A DNA stretch of 64,000 nt from Paraburkholderia sp. (GTDB taxonomy: Bacteria; Pseudomonadota; Gammaproteobacteria; Burkholderiales; Burkholderiaceae). The stretch spans positions 640,001 to 704,000 of the forward strand of contig NZ_JAPWKB010000019.1 of NCBI RefSeq assembly GCF_028283785.1, in the 5' to 3' direction. The position numbers were made by a program, and so were the translations under genes. The notes under the pieces were generated by a model. That model was not told the origin of the DNA, made no database searches, and was given only the letters and a program-made list of their open reading frames with translations. Positions 1 through 8,874 of this stretch are shown here, piece after piece. Each line of letters begins with the position of its first letter. The first letter of the stretch is position 1.

Positions 1-242
1 CGCAAATCAGAGGCCGGCGTCGTAGGATAGCCCGCATTATCAGCGCACGACGCAGCGTCGTGCGTTGGACTGAAAGCCACGTGTAGCCGGATCGACGGCG
101 TTTTGAACGGACGGGAACACGGGCGTCCGCGTCGAAGCCGATGCACGCGGCCTCGAAGCTTACTTTCTCGAAAATTTGACCGATGCGCGGTAAGATGCGC
201 ACACTTTTCCGGCTGCGAGCGGCTGAAAGGCAAGATAAACCG
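1..242. other. Left edge, no gene called
   Basis: No coding frame here has a convincing start, length or recognisable product. The stretch probably holds the promoter and leader of otsB, but I see no clear -35/-10 pair. A possible upstream ATG at 183 is in frame with otsB but adds only a basic, non-conserved-looking extension. Confidence 0.4.
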
Positions 243-992
243 ATGCAACCACTTCCGGCTGTTCTGTCTCCGAGCGAGACGGCTTTCTTTTTCGACTTCG
301 ACGGCACGCTCGTCGAACTCGCTCCGACGCCCGACGGCGTGCTGGTGCAACCCGAGGTCGTGCCGCTGCTGAACGAACTGCGGCGCCTGACCAATGGCGC
401 GGTGGCGATCGTGTCGGGCCGCGGGATCGACAGCATCGATGCGTTTCTCGGCCTGCCCGAAATGCCGATCGCCGGTTTGCACGGCGCCGAGCGGCGCGAC
501 GCGAACGGCGACACGCAACGCATCGGCTTTCACGATGAGCGTCTGCTGCGCATGGAGCAGGTGCTCGCGGAGGTCGTCAACGCGAATCCCGGCATGCTGC
601 TCGAAATCAAGGGCGCGGCGCTCGCGCTGCACTATCGCAACGCGCCGGACAAAGAGGCGCTCGCGCGCACCGCCACCGAACGCCTCGTCGCGGATTACCC
701 GAGCGCGTACGTGTTGCAGCCGGGCAAGATGGTCTACGAAATCAAGCCGAAAGACGTCGACAAAGGCCGCGCGATGCGCGCGTTTCTCGACGAGCCGCCG
801 TTCGCGGGCCGCAATCCCGTGTTCGCCGGCGACGATCTCACCGACGAGAAAGGCTTCGCTGTCGTCAATGAAAAAGGTGGGTTGTCGATCAAGGTCGGCG
901 CGGGCGAGACCATCGCCACGTCGCGGATCGAATCGGTCGGCGCGCTGATCCAATGGCTCGGCGCGATCGTCGCGGCGGCGCGCGGAGCCTGA
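243..992 (+). CDS. otsB: Trehalose-6-phosphate phosphatase OtsB
   Basis: This 249-residue HAD-superfamily phosphatase should remove phosphate from trehalose-6-phosphate to give trehalose in the cytoplasm. The nucleophile motif DFDGTL lies at about residues 18-23 (Asp18 and Asp20). The second metal-binding motif GDDLTDE is near residue 197, and SGR around residue 60 fits motif II. The start at 243 puts the DxD motif close to the N-terminus as in the family; the in-frame ATG at 183 would add 20 residues without a better ribosome site. otsA follows after 49 bases in the same direction, so the two probably form one otsBA transcription unit that completes the two-step pathway. Confidence 0.93.
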   Translation: MQPLPAVLSPSETAFFFDFDGTLVELAPTPDGVLVQPEVVPLLNELRRLTNGAVAIVSGRGIDSIDAFLGLPEMPIAGLHGAERRDANGDTQRIGFHDERLLRMEQVLAEVVNANPGMLLEIKGAALALHYRNAPDKEALARTATERLVADYPSAYVLQPGKMVYEIKPKDVDKGRAMRAFLDEPPFAGRNPVFAGDDLTDEKGFAVVNEKGGLSIKVGAGETIATSRIESVGALIQWLGAIVAAARGA

Positions 993-1041
993 TGGCCTTG
1001 TCGACTTTTTATCATCATCTTCAGCAGGAAAATCGCGCGTC

Positions 1042-2487
1042 ATGAGCCGATTGATCATCGTATCGAACCGGGTCGCGCCGATCTCGGAAGGCGGCCCGGC
1101 CGCAGGCGGCCTCGCGGTGGGCGTGTACGACGCGCTGAAGGAAACCGGCGGTATGTGGTTCGGCTGGAGCGGCGACGTGCTCGCGTCCGGTCAGCCGCAG
1201 ATCAAGGTCGAGGAACGCGGACCGGTGACGTTCGCGACCATCGGCCTGATGCGCCGCGATTACGACCAGTACTACCGGGGTTTCTCGAACGCGACGCTGT
1301 GGCCGGCATTCCACTATCGCGCGGATCTGTTGCAGTACAACCGTCACGATTTCGAAGGCTACGGACGCGTCAACGCGTGGCTCGCGCAGCAACTCGTGCC
1401 GCTGCTGCGCGACGACGACGTGATCTGGGTGCACGACTATCACCTGATTCCGTTCGCGCAGGCGTTGCGCGCGGCCGGCGTGAAAAACCGCATCGGCTTT
1501 TTCCTGCACATTCCGTTTCCGGCGTCGCAAGTGCTGCTGGCCGTGCCGCCGCATCGCGAACTGGTCGAGGCCTTGTGCTCGTTCGATCTGATCGGGTTTC
1601 AGACCGCGCCGGATTTGCGCGCGTTCTGCGATTACATCGTCAACGAGGCGAACGGCGAAGTGGATAGCGCGGCGCAGGGCGAAGGACCGTCGACCATTCG
1701 CGCGTTCGGCCGCACGTTGCGTGCGGCCGCGTATCCGATCGGCGTGTATCCGGATGAAATCGCGGAACTGGCGAAAGCCGGCGATCGCGGCAAGCCGGTT
1801 CGCACGATGAAAAAGACGCTGCACGAACGCAAGCTGGTGATGAGCGTCGACCGGCTCGATTATTCGAAGGGCCTCGTAGAACGTTTCCGTGCGTTCGAGC
1901 GGCTGCTGGACCATGTTCCCGCGCAACGCGACAAGGTATCGTTCCTTCAGATCGCGCCGCCGACGCGTGCCGATCTGAACACGTATCAGGACATCCGTTT
2001 GCAACTGGAAGGCGAGTCGGGGCGCATCAACGGCCGTTTCGCCGAACTCGACTGGACGCCGATTCTCTACATTCATCGTCAGTACGAACGCTCGGTGCTG
2101 GCCGCGCTGTTCCGGACCGCGCACGTCGGTTACGTGACGCCGTTGCGCGACGGGATGAATCTGGTCGCGAAGGAGTACGTGTCCGCGCAGGATCCGGACA
2201 ATCCGGGCGTGCTGGTGTTGTCGCGCTTCGCGGGCGCTGCGCAGGAACTGGACGGCGCGCTGATCGTGAATCCGGTCGATATCGACGGAATGGCGGAGGC
2301 CCTTGCCACGGCGCTGTCGATGCCGCTCGCCGAGCGTCAGGCGCGCTATCGCGGGATGATGGCCCAACTGCGCGAGAACAACGTGTCTGTGTGGCGCGAT
2401 AACTTCATGCGCGACCTGAAGGCGACACCGGTGGCGAAGAAGTCGCGTGCGACGCGCACGGTGCGGGCAGGGCGGGCGACGGCCTGA
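1042..2487 (+). CDS. otsA: Trehalose-6-phosphate synthase OtsA
   Basis: This 481-residue GT20 glycosyltransferase should join UDP-glucose and glucose-6-phosphate into trehalose-6-phosphate, the substrate of the preceding OtsB. The N-terminus (RLIIVSNRV) is the typical OtsA opening. The loop containing WVHDYHL, the HIPFP motif and the C-terminal LRDGMNLVAKE motif are all present and in family order. Length is normal for bacterial OtsA, with a short basic tail. The gene is followed within 25 bases by a strong bidirectional terminator shared with the convergent ABC transporter gene. Confidence 0.96.
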   Translation: MSRLIIVSNRVAPISEGGPAAGGLAVGVYDALKETGGMWFGWSGDVLASGQPQIKVEERGPVTFATIGLMRRDYDQYYRGFSNATLWPAFHYRADLLQYNRHDFEGYGRVNAWLAQQLVPLLRDDDVIWVHDYHLIPFAQALRAAGVKNRIGFFLHIPFPASQVLLAVPPHRELVEALCSFDLIGFQTAPDLRAFCDYIVNEANGEVDSAAQGEGPSTIRAFGRTLRAAAYPIGVYPDEIAELAKAGDRGKPVRTMKKTLHERKLVMSVDRLDYSKGLVERFRAFERLLDHVPAQRDKVSFLQIAPPTRADLNTYQDIRLQLEGESGRINGRFAELDWTPILYIHRQYERSVLAALFRTAHVGYVTPLRDGMNLVAKEYVSAQDPDNPGVLVLSRFAGAAQELDGALIVNPVDIDGMAEALATALSMPLAERQARYRGMMAQLRENNVSVWRDNFMRDLKATPVAKKSRATRTVRAGRATA

Positions 2488-2510
2488 ATCCTGAATCGCC
2501 GAAGCACGAA

Positions 2511-2539
2511 AAAAAAGCCGCTGAAAAGCGGCTTTTTTT
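2511..2539. terminator. Bidirectional intrinsic terminator, otsA / ABC exporter
   Basis: A perfect stem with arms at 2511-2522 and 2527-2538 closes a GAAA tetraloop. It has an A-run on one side and a T-run on the other, so it can stop transcription from both directions. It sits between the convergent ends of otsA and the ABC transporter gene. Confidence 0.9.
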
Positions 2540-2554
2540 ATTGCATCACGACAT

Positions 2555-4381
2555 TCAGACCACGTGCTGCTCGTCGATTTTCTTGCCGCCGACATGCAGC
2601 GTCTGGCCCTTGCCGTACTGCTTCGACAGCAGGTCGCGATACAGGCCCGGACGGTTGCGCAATTCTTCGGGGCTGCCGTCGTCGATCACCTTGCCCGCGC
2701 TCATCACGATGATGCGGTCGAAGTTGTTCAGCGTCGACAGACGGTGCGCGATCGCGATCACCGTGCGACCCACCATCAGACGGTCGAGCGCTTTCTGGAT
2801 CGCTTCTTCCGATGCGCTGTCGAGCGCGGACGTGGCTTCGTCGAGCAGGAGAATCGGCGCGTTCTTCAGGATCGCGCGCGCGATCGCGATACGTTGACGC
2901 TGACCGCCGGAGAGCTTCACGCCGCGATCGCCGACGATCGTGTCGTAGCCTTCCGGCATCGCTTCGATAAAGTCGGAGCAGCGCGCTTCGCGAGCGGCCG
3001 CGAGCACTTCGTCGCGGCTCGCTTCCGGACGGCCGTACGCGATGTTCTCGTAGACCGAGCGATGGAACAGCGAAATATCCTGCGGGACGAGCGCAATGGC
3101 GTGCCGCAGGCTGTCTTGCGTGATCGCCGCGATATCCTGGCCATCGACCTTGATCGCGCCGCCCTGGGTCTCGTAGAAGCGCTGCAGCAGCGCCAGCACG
3201 GTGGACTTGCCCGCGCCCGATTTGCCGATCAGTCCGACGCGCTGGCCGGCTTCGATGCGCAGATCGAAATGATCGAGGATCGGCTTGCGGCGCGGATAGG
3301 CGAATGTCACGCCCTCGAACGCCACCTGGCCGCCTTGAGGCACGAGTTCGGTGGCATCGGAACGGTCCGGCATGCCGTGCGGTTCGAGCAGCGTGCGCAC
3401 CGCTTCGGCGAGACGCGCGATGTGCTGCGTGACGTCGACCAGCGCGACGGCGAGATCGCGCGTGCCGTGCAGGATCGTAAAACCGAGCGAGCTGACCAGC
3501 ACGATATCGCCCGATGTGGCACGGCCCTGATCCCACAGCCACAGCGCCCAACCGAGCAGACCCGCCGACAGCATCGCGGTGATCACCGCGTGCAGCAGCC
3601 GCAGCTTTTCGAGGTACAGCAGACTTTGCTGGCGCGCGTCCATTTCGGCCTTGACCGTCGCGCCGAAACGCGACTGCTCGCGCAAGGTCATGCCGAACGC
3701 GCGCACGAGGCCCATGTTGCTGATCACGTCGACCAGTTCGCCATCCACCGACGCCGCGCGGGTCGCGAAGTGGTGGTGGCGCGCGGAACCGCGTCCTGCG
3801 AGCTTGTAGAGAATCACGGACAGGATCGCCGAGCAGAGCAGCAGGCCGCCCGCCATCAGCGGATTGACCGCGACGATCATCACGATTGCGCCGGCGACGG
3901 CGATGCAAGGCGGCAAAACGTTCCACGCCGTCGTATTTTCTGCCGTATAGACCGCGTTCGACGTGGCGGTGATCCGGCTCGCGAGCATGCCCGGCTGTTT
4001 CTCCGCGTAGTACGTCGGCGAGTGGCCGCTCAGATACTGGAACAGGTCGCGGCGCAGGTCGCCCGTCACGGCGACGAAGGTGTGCGCGGCCACCCAGCCG
4101 CCGATTCGCCACAGCAGGTTGTCAGCGGCAATCAGCCCGACGAGGATCGCGAACGCGCCCCACAGCGGACCGGGATGGTGGCGGCCGGAGGCCAGCACGT
4201 CGATCAGGTGCTTGATCGCATATTGCGAGGCGAGTGCGCACCCGACAGCGGCGAACACGCTGATCAGGACGATCAGGTGCGAGACCGGATGGCGGCGGAT
4301 GAAGCGGAAAAGAAACGCGAGCGGACGCTCCGCATAGCTCGCGAGCTTTGCGTTCTCGGCGTTACGCTGGGCGATAGTCAA
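2555..4381 (-). CDS. ABC exporter, fused permease and ATPase
   Basis: This is an ABC half-transporter of about 608 residues, with an N-terminal six-helix permease domain and a C-terminal ATPase. Walker A (GKSGAGKST) is near residue 385, the signature LSGGQRQR near 489 and Walker B (ILLLDEAT) near 509. It resembles MsbA/multidrug-type exporters and would work as a dimer in the inner membrane; the substrate cannot be read from sequence. The open frame extends to 4531, but the first 50 codons look unlike coding sequence. I chose the TTG at 4381, preceded by GGAA, giving an N-terminus TIAQRNAEN. The start is therefore uncertain; the family call is not. Confidence 0.9.
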   Translation of the reverse strand: MTIAQRNAENAKLASYAERPLAFLFRFIRRHPVSHLIVLISVFAAVGCALASQYAIKHLIDVLASGRHHPGPLWGAFAILVGLIAADNLLWRIGGWVAAHTFVAVTGDLRRDLFQYLSGHSPTYYAEKQPGMLASRITATSNAVYTAENTTAWNVLPPCIAVAGAIVMIVAVNPLMAGGLLLCSAILSVILYKLAGRGSARHHHFATRAASVDGELVDVISNMGLVRAFGMTLREQSRFGATVKAEMDARQQSLLYLEKLRLLHAVITAMLSAGLLGWALWLWDQGRATSGDIVLVSSLGFTILHGTRDLAVALVDVTQHIARLAEAVRTLLEPHGMPDRSDATELVPQGGQVAFEGVTFAYPRRKPILDHFDLRIEAGQRVGLIGKSGAGKSTVLALLQRFYETQGGAIKVDGQDIAAITQDSLRHAIALVPQDISLFHRSVYENIAYGRPEASRDEVLAAAREARCSDFIEAMPEGYDTIVGDRGVKLSGGQRQRIAIARAILKNAPILLLDEATSALDSASEEAIQKALDRLMVGRTVIAIAHRLSTLNNFDRIIVMSAGKVIDDGSPEELRNRPGLYRDLLSKQYGKGQTLHVGGKKIDEQHVV

Positions 4382-5103
4382 ATGTTCCAATTGATCGTGT
4401 GGTCGGTGTGTTTCGGGTTTTGCTTGCAAGAGGCGCGCCACGGCAAATGGTCGCGGGCCCGACGAATGGTTCGCATTGTAAACATGCAAAAGCCATTGCG
4501 CCGCCTTCAAACAGCATCGGGGCGCGATCAATATCGCGATGGAGATCCGTAAGCCACCTTAGCTCGACCCCGCGCCGGGCGGGTGGTTCACGTCGAATGA
4601 GGAAAAATTCGGGATATAATTACAAATTGCATTCAGCGTGGGGCGCAGCGTACCAAAGCCCACGAAGCTTGCAAGCAGTCCATTCAGTCTTACGTTAGCA
4701 AATTGCCAGCATCTGGATGGCGGCAAACCAGTTGTAAATGTAGAACTGTCTTATAGAACAAGGGTTTGCAAAGTGTATCCCGCTTGTAACAAGGTAAATA
4801 CTTTGAAATGCCCGCTGTAGAGCAGCCGGCCTGGCACCCATAATGCGTGCTTGTTGGTCGTCGGATGCCTTACGAAAATTGCTGTCGGACTGTCAACGGC
4901 TGTGCGAGATGTGCGTTTAATGCCTCAGGCGCAGCCTGGTGAGAGACCCGTCTGGCCATCCTTACCAAGCGATCCATCGCAGGATTCCTCGAAGTAACCA
5001 GGGTGTTCCGGTGAAAACCGGCAAAACGGCCTCGGCGAGCAAGCGAGTCGCTTTTCACAATTGCAGTACATTTTTGCCTGATTATTTACGAGGAGTAGTC
5101 CCT
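4382..5103. other. Long AT-richer leader before the glycosyltransferase
   Basis: More than 700 bases lie between the exporter start and the next gene, visibly richer in A/T than the surroundings. It contains a perfect TATAAT at 4615-4620 without a good -35, and a sigma-54-like site at 4832-4846. No open frame in it looks like a real protein. The transcript leader of the glycosyltransferase could be up to about 480 bases. Confidence 0.45.
4832..4846 (+). promoter_or_regulatory. Possible sigma-54 promoter
   Basis: The sequence TGGCAC followed by an ATGC block gives GG and GC dinucleotides exactly 10 bases apart (4833-4834 and 4845-4846), the hallmark of RpoN -24/-12 promoters. The -12 half departs from TTGCW at its first and last base. 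It points toward the glycosyltransferase gene about 260 bases downstream. No enhancer-binding-protein gene is nearby, so this is a weak call. Confidence 0.28.
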
Positions 5104-6168
5104 ATGCGAATCGCTCAAATCGCTCCCTTGCACGAGGCGGTTCCCCCCAAGCTTTACGGTGGAACGGAACGGGTGGTGTCTTACCTGACCGAAGCACTGG
5201 TCGAACAGGGCCATGATGTCACGCTGTTCGCAAGCGGCGATTCGCAGACCTCGGCAAAGCTCGAAGCGTTCTGGCCGCAGGCGCTGCGCCTCGACCCGAC
5301 GATCCGCGACGTGATGGCGCCGCACATGTTGCTGCTGGAAGAAGTGCGCCGTCGCGCCGACGAATTCGACGTGCTGCATTTCCACATCGACTACTACCCG
5401 TTCTCGCTGTTCGCGCGTCAGGAAGTGCCGTTCATCACCACGCTGCACGGCCGTCTCGATCTGCCGGAACTGCAACCCATCTTCAAGACGTTTAGCGACG
5501 TGCCGGTCGTGTCCATCTCGGACAACCAGCGCATCCCGCTGCCGCAAGCCAACTTCCAGCAAACCGTTTATCACGGCCTGCCGGAAAACCTGCTGACGCC
5601 GATCCCGAACGTCGAACCGGGCTACCTCGCATTCCTCGGCCGTATTTCGCCGGAAAAGCGCCTGGACACGGCAATCCGCATCGCCCAGCAAGCCGGCATG
5701 AAGATCAAGGTTGCCGCGAAGCTCGACAAGGCCGACCGCGCGTACTACGAAGAAGTGATCAAGCCGCTGATGGCGCTGCCGCACGTCGAGTACATCGGCG
5801 AAATCAGCGAGTCGGAAAAGACCGAATTCCTGGGCAACGCGCACGCGCTGCTGTTCCCGATCGACTGGCCGGAGCCCTTCGGTCTGGTGATGATCGAAGC
5901 GATGGCCTGCGGTACGCCGGTGATCGCGTTCAATCGCGGTTCGGTGCCGGAAGTGATCGAAAACGGCGTGTCGGGCTTTGTCGTCGAAGACGAAATCAGC
6001 GCGGTCGCAGCGGTCAAGCGTCTGCACACGCTGCCGCGCGCAACGGTTCGCAAGGCGTTCGAGTCGCGTTTCTCGTCGAAGGTGATGGCGCAGAACTACG
6101 TGCACGTCTACGAAGAACTGCTGCGTCAAAAGCGCCGTACGGTGCTGCGCGAAGTCAACGCAAACTGA
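5104..6168 (+). CDS. Family-4 glycosyltransferase
   Basis: This 354-residue GT-B fold glycosyltransferase begins MRIAQIAPLHE and continues with the glycine-rich YGGTERVV nucleotide-sugar entry loop typical of GT4. The C-terminal half holds the LGRISPEKRLD motif and, at about residues 257-275, the EPFGLVMIEAMACGTP block with the two donor-contacting glutamates. It should transfer a sugar from a nucleotide donor to an unknown acceptor. A clear GAGGAG-like ribosome site precedes the ATG at 5104; the longer in-frame ATG at 4939 adds residues that do not belong to the family. It stands alone between a long leader and a hairpin terminator, near trehalose genes, but a shared pathway is only a guess. 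Confidence 0.88.
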   Translation: MRIAQIAPLHEAVPPKLYGGTERVVSYLTEALVEQGHDVTLFASGDSQTSAKLEAFWPQALRLDPTIRDVMAPHMLLLEEVRRRADEFDVLHFHIDYYPFSLFARQEVPFITTLHGRLDLPELQPIFKTFSDVPVVSISDNQRIPLPQANFQQTVYHGLPENLLTPIPNVEPGYLAFLGRISPEKRLDTAIRIAQQAGMKIKVAAKLDKADRAYYEEVIKPLMALPHVEYIGEISESEKTEFLGNAHALLFPIDWPEPFGLVMIEAMACGTPVIAFNRGSVPEVIENGVSGFVVEDEISAVAAVKRLHTLPRATVRKAFESRFSSKVMAQNYVHVYEELLRQKRRTVLREVNAN

Positions 6169-6226
6169 GTTGCGTCGGCGGCGACGGCGGCGTGAGCCAC
6201 CGTCGCACCGCGTAGCCGGTTCGAAC

Positions 6227-6259
6227 AACGCCCCGCATGCGTCGAGCATGCGGGGCGTT
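6227..6259 (+). terminator. Hairpin terminator after the glycosyltransferase
   Basis: Arms of 14 bases at 6227-6240 and 6246-6259 pair perfectly around a GTCGA loop, followed by a weak T-containing tract (GTTGTAT). It lies about 60 bases after the glycosyltransferase stop. A second smaller hairpin precedes it near 6179-6206. Confidence 0.7.
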
Positions 6260-6411
6260 GTTGTATATCCGCCTACAACTGCACTGAAACCCACGGATTC
6301 GCGTGACGCGAACGGTTTTGAGGGCCAGAAACGGCGAGTCGCCCCGTAAAATCCCTATAATGGCCGTGCCGCAAAATCTGGCTGCGGCATCGTTGATGAC
6401 AGGAGAGTCCT

Positions 6412-7288
6412 TTGCCGAGAACGAAAACCACGCGTGCGAACGCGGCGCCTGGCGCCGGAACGGTTTTCGCGCTGCGCGCCATCGGTCTCGTTCTGGCCGC
6501 GCGCTGGCTGTTTTCGATGTCGGCGATGGGCCTGATGGCGTCGCTGTCGGCGATGGCGTCGTCGCCGTGGGCCTGCATCAACCTCGTTTTCCTGTTCCTC
6601 GTGATCTTCCTGCCGGGCGCACGTGCTCGCGCGGAGCGTCCGTTTCATCCGCTGCCGCAATGGCTGCGTCAGGCGCTGCGTCTGTTTGCTCTGCTCGGTT
6701 TCGTGTTCGCGGCGTTCTCGGTCGGCGCGTTTATCTGGGCGGCGGGCGGGCGGCGCGCGCTGCACGCGATCGCGGAAACCAACGGCTGGCTGCTGGCGGC
6801 GCCTGCGTTGTACGCGGCCGTGCTGTGGATTTGCCGTCCGCGTGCGTTGTGGCGTACCAATATCGCCGCTCGGCGGTTTGCGATCGGTCGTTATGCGATC
6901 TCGCTCGACACGGCAACCCGCACGACCATCGTGTGGAAAGAAAGCCGCAAGCTCGGTCAGTACGACGCGCGTGAATTGTCGGTGCGCTGGCCCGAGGGCG
7001 TGACCGGTCCCGGCGTGGCTGGCGGACGCAACTGCGGTCACGCAGGTCGAGCCGATCGCCGACGCGCCCGGTTCCAGCGACATATCGCTCGCGCCTCCAG
7101 TGCCGCCTTCGGCGCCTGCGCCGGCCAATACGCGCACCGGCTGGCGGCGTCGTCCCAAAATCGAACTGCTGTGGGACTCGCCCGCAGCGGCGGGGCACAA
7201 CCGGCAGACGGTATTTCGCGCCGCGCTGACCACCGAAGGCGACCGCGTCGCCGCGCGCGCGCTCGATACCTCGCTGCGGCAAGTCTGA
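6412..7288 (+). pseudogene. Membrane-protein gene, apparently frameshifted
   Basis: A TTG at 6412, with AGGAGAG just upstream, opens a frame encoding a basic N-terminus and about four hydrophobic segments. Up to about 7008 the translation looks natural. After that the same frame turns into an arginine-rich, shadow-like tail running to 7317. The +1 frame from about 7004 to a TGA at 7288 instead reads naturally (DATAVTQVEPIADAPG and then RRRPKIELLWDSP). Removing one C from the CCC at 7009-7011 joins the two into one protein of about 292 residues. This is either a real frameshift or a sequencing error. Function unknown; I do not recognise a named family. Confidence 0.6.
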
Positions 7289-7364
7289 CGACGCCGAAGC
7301 TGGCGCATATTCTTTAGCGTATTGATCGTGGTTCGACCTGTTCGTCTTCGTCGCGGGAGTCGCT

Positions 7365-7841
7365 ATGTTGATTCGCTGGTTGCTGGCCGCAATCCATCTG
7401 CTCGCCTTCGGTTTCGCGCTCGCGTCGATCTTGCGACGCACGTCCGCATTACGCCGATGCAACGGGCCCGTTGTGTCTCCCGAGATTCTTCGGACCGTTT
7501 TCCGCGCCGACGCCATTTGGGGATTGTCGGCGCTCGCGCTGATCGTCACGGGTTTGACGCGCGCATTCGGCGGCGTCGAGAAGGGCGCGGCTTACTATCT
7601 TCACGAACCGCTCTTCCTCGCGAAGATGGGCGCGCTGATCCTGATCCTGCTCTTCGAAATCCCGCCGATGGTCGCGTTGATCAAATGGCGGATCGAGTTG
7701 CGCAAAGGCGGCATCCCCGATTTCGGGCGCGCGATGTTTTTCGCGAATCTCGGCGTGATTCAGGCGTGGCTGCTGGTGGTGATGGTGTTTGCGGCGTCGG
7801 GAATGGCGCGCGGAATCGGATTGCCGTCGGACGCTGTGTGA
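7365..7841 (+). CDS. DUF2214 family membrane protein
   Basis: This 158-residue inner-membrane protein has four predicted hydrophobic helices, at about residues 4-22, 48-66, 82-102 and 122-146. The conserved-looking block RADAIWGLSALALIVTGLTR around residues 46-65 matches my recollection of the DUF2214 family. No catalytic motif is visible and the role is unknown. A GGGAG ribosome site lies before the ATG. It follows the apparently frameshifted membrane-protein gene by about 75 bases and is closed by a strong terminator shared with the opposing tRNA-Val gene. Confidence 0.8.
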   Translation: MLIRWLLAAIHLLAFGFALASILRRTSALRRCNGPVVSPEILRTVFRADAIWGLSALALIVTGLTRAFGGVEKGAAYYLHEPLFLAKMGALILILLFEIPPMVALIKWRIELRKGGIPDFGRAMFFANLGVIQAWLLVVMVFAASGMARGIGLPSDAV

Positions 7842-7891
7842 TGCGGAGCGGACGCGTTGCCGCGTGATTGCGCCAGACGGGCGCAGCAAAG

Positions 7892-7926
7892 AAAAAAGCC
7901 TCAAGTCTTGCGACTTGAGGCTTTTT
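7892..7926. terminator. Bidirectional terminator, DUF2214 gene / tRNA-Val
   Basis: Arms at about 7892-7907 and 7912-7926 pair around a TTGC loop, with an A-run on the left and a T-run on the right. It can end the DUF2214 transcript and, on the other strand, the tRNA-Val transcript. Confidence 0.88.
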
Positions 7927-7941
7927 AATTTCTTCGAATTC

Positions 7942-8016
7942 TGGTGGGTAGTACTGGGATCGAACCAGTGACCCCTGCCGTGTGAAGGCAGTGCTCTACC
8001 GCTGAGCTAACCACCC
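7942..8016 (-). tRNA. tRNA-Val (anticodon CAC)
   Basis: A complete cloverleaf of 75 bases with encoded CCA at 7942-7944. The acceptor GGGTGGT pairs with ACTACCC (one G-T pair). The anticodon arm CTGCC-TTCACAC-GGCAG gives anticodon CAC, which reads the valine codon GTG. The T arm contains GGTTCGATCCC. A bidirectional terminator lies 15 bases beyond its 3' end. Confidence 0.95.
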
Positions 8017-8065
8017 GAAGAGATTTGAGATTATGTCAGAGCTATCCGATCGCGTAAAGTACTTT

Positions 8066-8800
8066 TTAAACGGTTTGCGCACTTTCTACCTGTGCTGGTT
8101 CGGTGCGCCAGACGCTCGTGCCTTTGACCGCTTTGTCGAGACCATCGAGCAGGGATTCATGCGCGCCGAGTTCGTCGGCGGAGGCGGCTAGCACCGGCAG
8201 ATCGAGCGACTCGAACATGACGCGCGGCGCATGCTCGCCACCGGCCGCCGACGCCTCGCCGAGCATGTCGATCACGAGGCTTTCCTGACCGCGCGTCATC
8301 GCCAGATAGACCTCGGCGAGCAACTCCGAGTCGAGCAATGCGCCGTGCAGCGTGCGATGTGCGTTGCTGATGCCGAACCGGTCGCACAACGCATCGAGCG
8401 AATTGCGCTTGCCCGGGAACATCGACTTTGCGCGGACCAATGTGTCGATCACGCCGCTGCAATGCTTGCTGAACGGCGGCAAGCCGAGCAGGCCGAATTC
8501 GGCGTCGAGAAAGCCCATGTCGAACGGCGCGTTGTGGATGATCAACTCCGCGCCGTCGATGAAGTCGCGCAGCTCCGCCGCGATCTCCCCGAACTTCGGC
8601 TTGTCGCTGAGGAATTCGGTGGTCAGGCCGTGGACGGCGAGTGCGCCCGGATCGCTGTCGCGTCCCGGATTCACGTAGAAGTGCAGGTTGTTACCGGTCA
8701 AACGCCGGTTGAGCAGTTCGACGCAGCCGATTTCGATGACGCGGTCGCCGGTGCGTGCGTTCAGGCCGGTGGTTTCGGTGTCGAGAATGATTTGACGCAT
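8066..8800 (-). CDS. dnaQ: DNA polymerase III epsilon subunit (proofreading exonuclease)
   Basis: This 244-residue DEDDh 3'-5' exonuclease proofreads the chromosomal replicase. Motif I is LDTETTGL (Asp7, Glu9). Motif II is HNAPFDMGFLD near residue 93. Motif III with the catalytic histidine is HGALLDSELLAEVYL near residue 150. A flexible C-terminal tail follows, as needed to bind the alpha subunit. Length matches other DnaQ proteins. It lies about 75 bases downstream of rnhA on the same strand, the usual rnhA-dnaQ pairing (divergent in E. coli, co-directional here). Confidence 0.95.
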   Translation of the reverse strand: MRQIILDTETTGLNARTGDRVIEIGCVELLNRRLTGNNLHFYVNPGRDSDPGALAVHGLTTEFLSDKPKFGEIAAELRDFIDGAELIIHNAPFDMGFLDAEFGLLGLPPFSKHCSGVIDTLVRAKSMFPGKRNSLDALCDRFGISNAHRTLHGALLDSELLAEVYLAMTRGQESLVIDMLGEASAAGGEHAPRVMFESLDLPVLAASADELGAHESLLDGLDKAVKGTSVWRTEPAQVESAQTV

Positions 8801-8874
8801 AGCGGTTTAACGTGAGTTCGGGCAGGACGGAGGGGCGGAAATCGCGCGGTTCACCGGCGGCGAACCGCGCGGCA

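Noticed and set aside
1021..2595. 524-codon open frame antisense to otsA
   Set aside because: Shadow of otsA with Arg/His-biased composition and no domain or ribosome site.
2564..4552. 662-codon plus-strand frame over the ABC exporter
   Set aside because: Antisense shadow of a clear ABC transporter.
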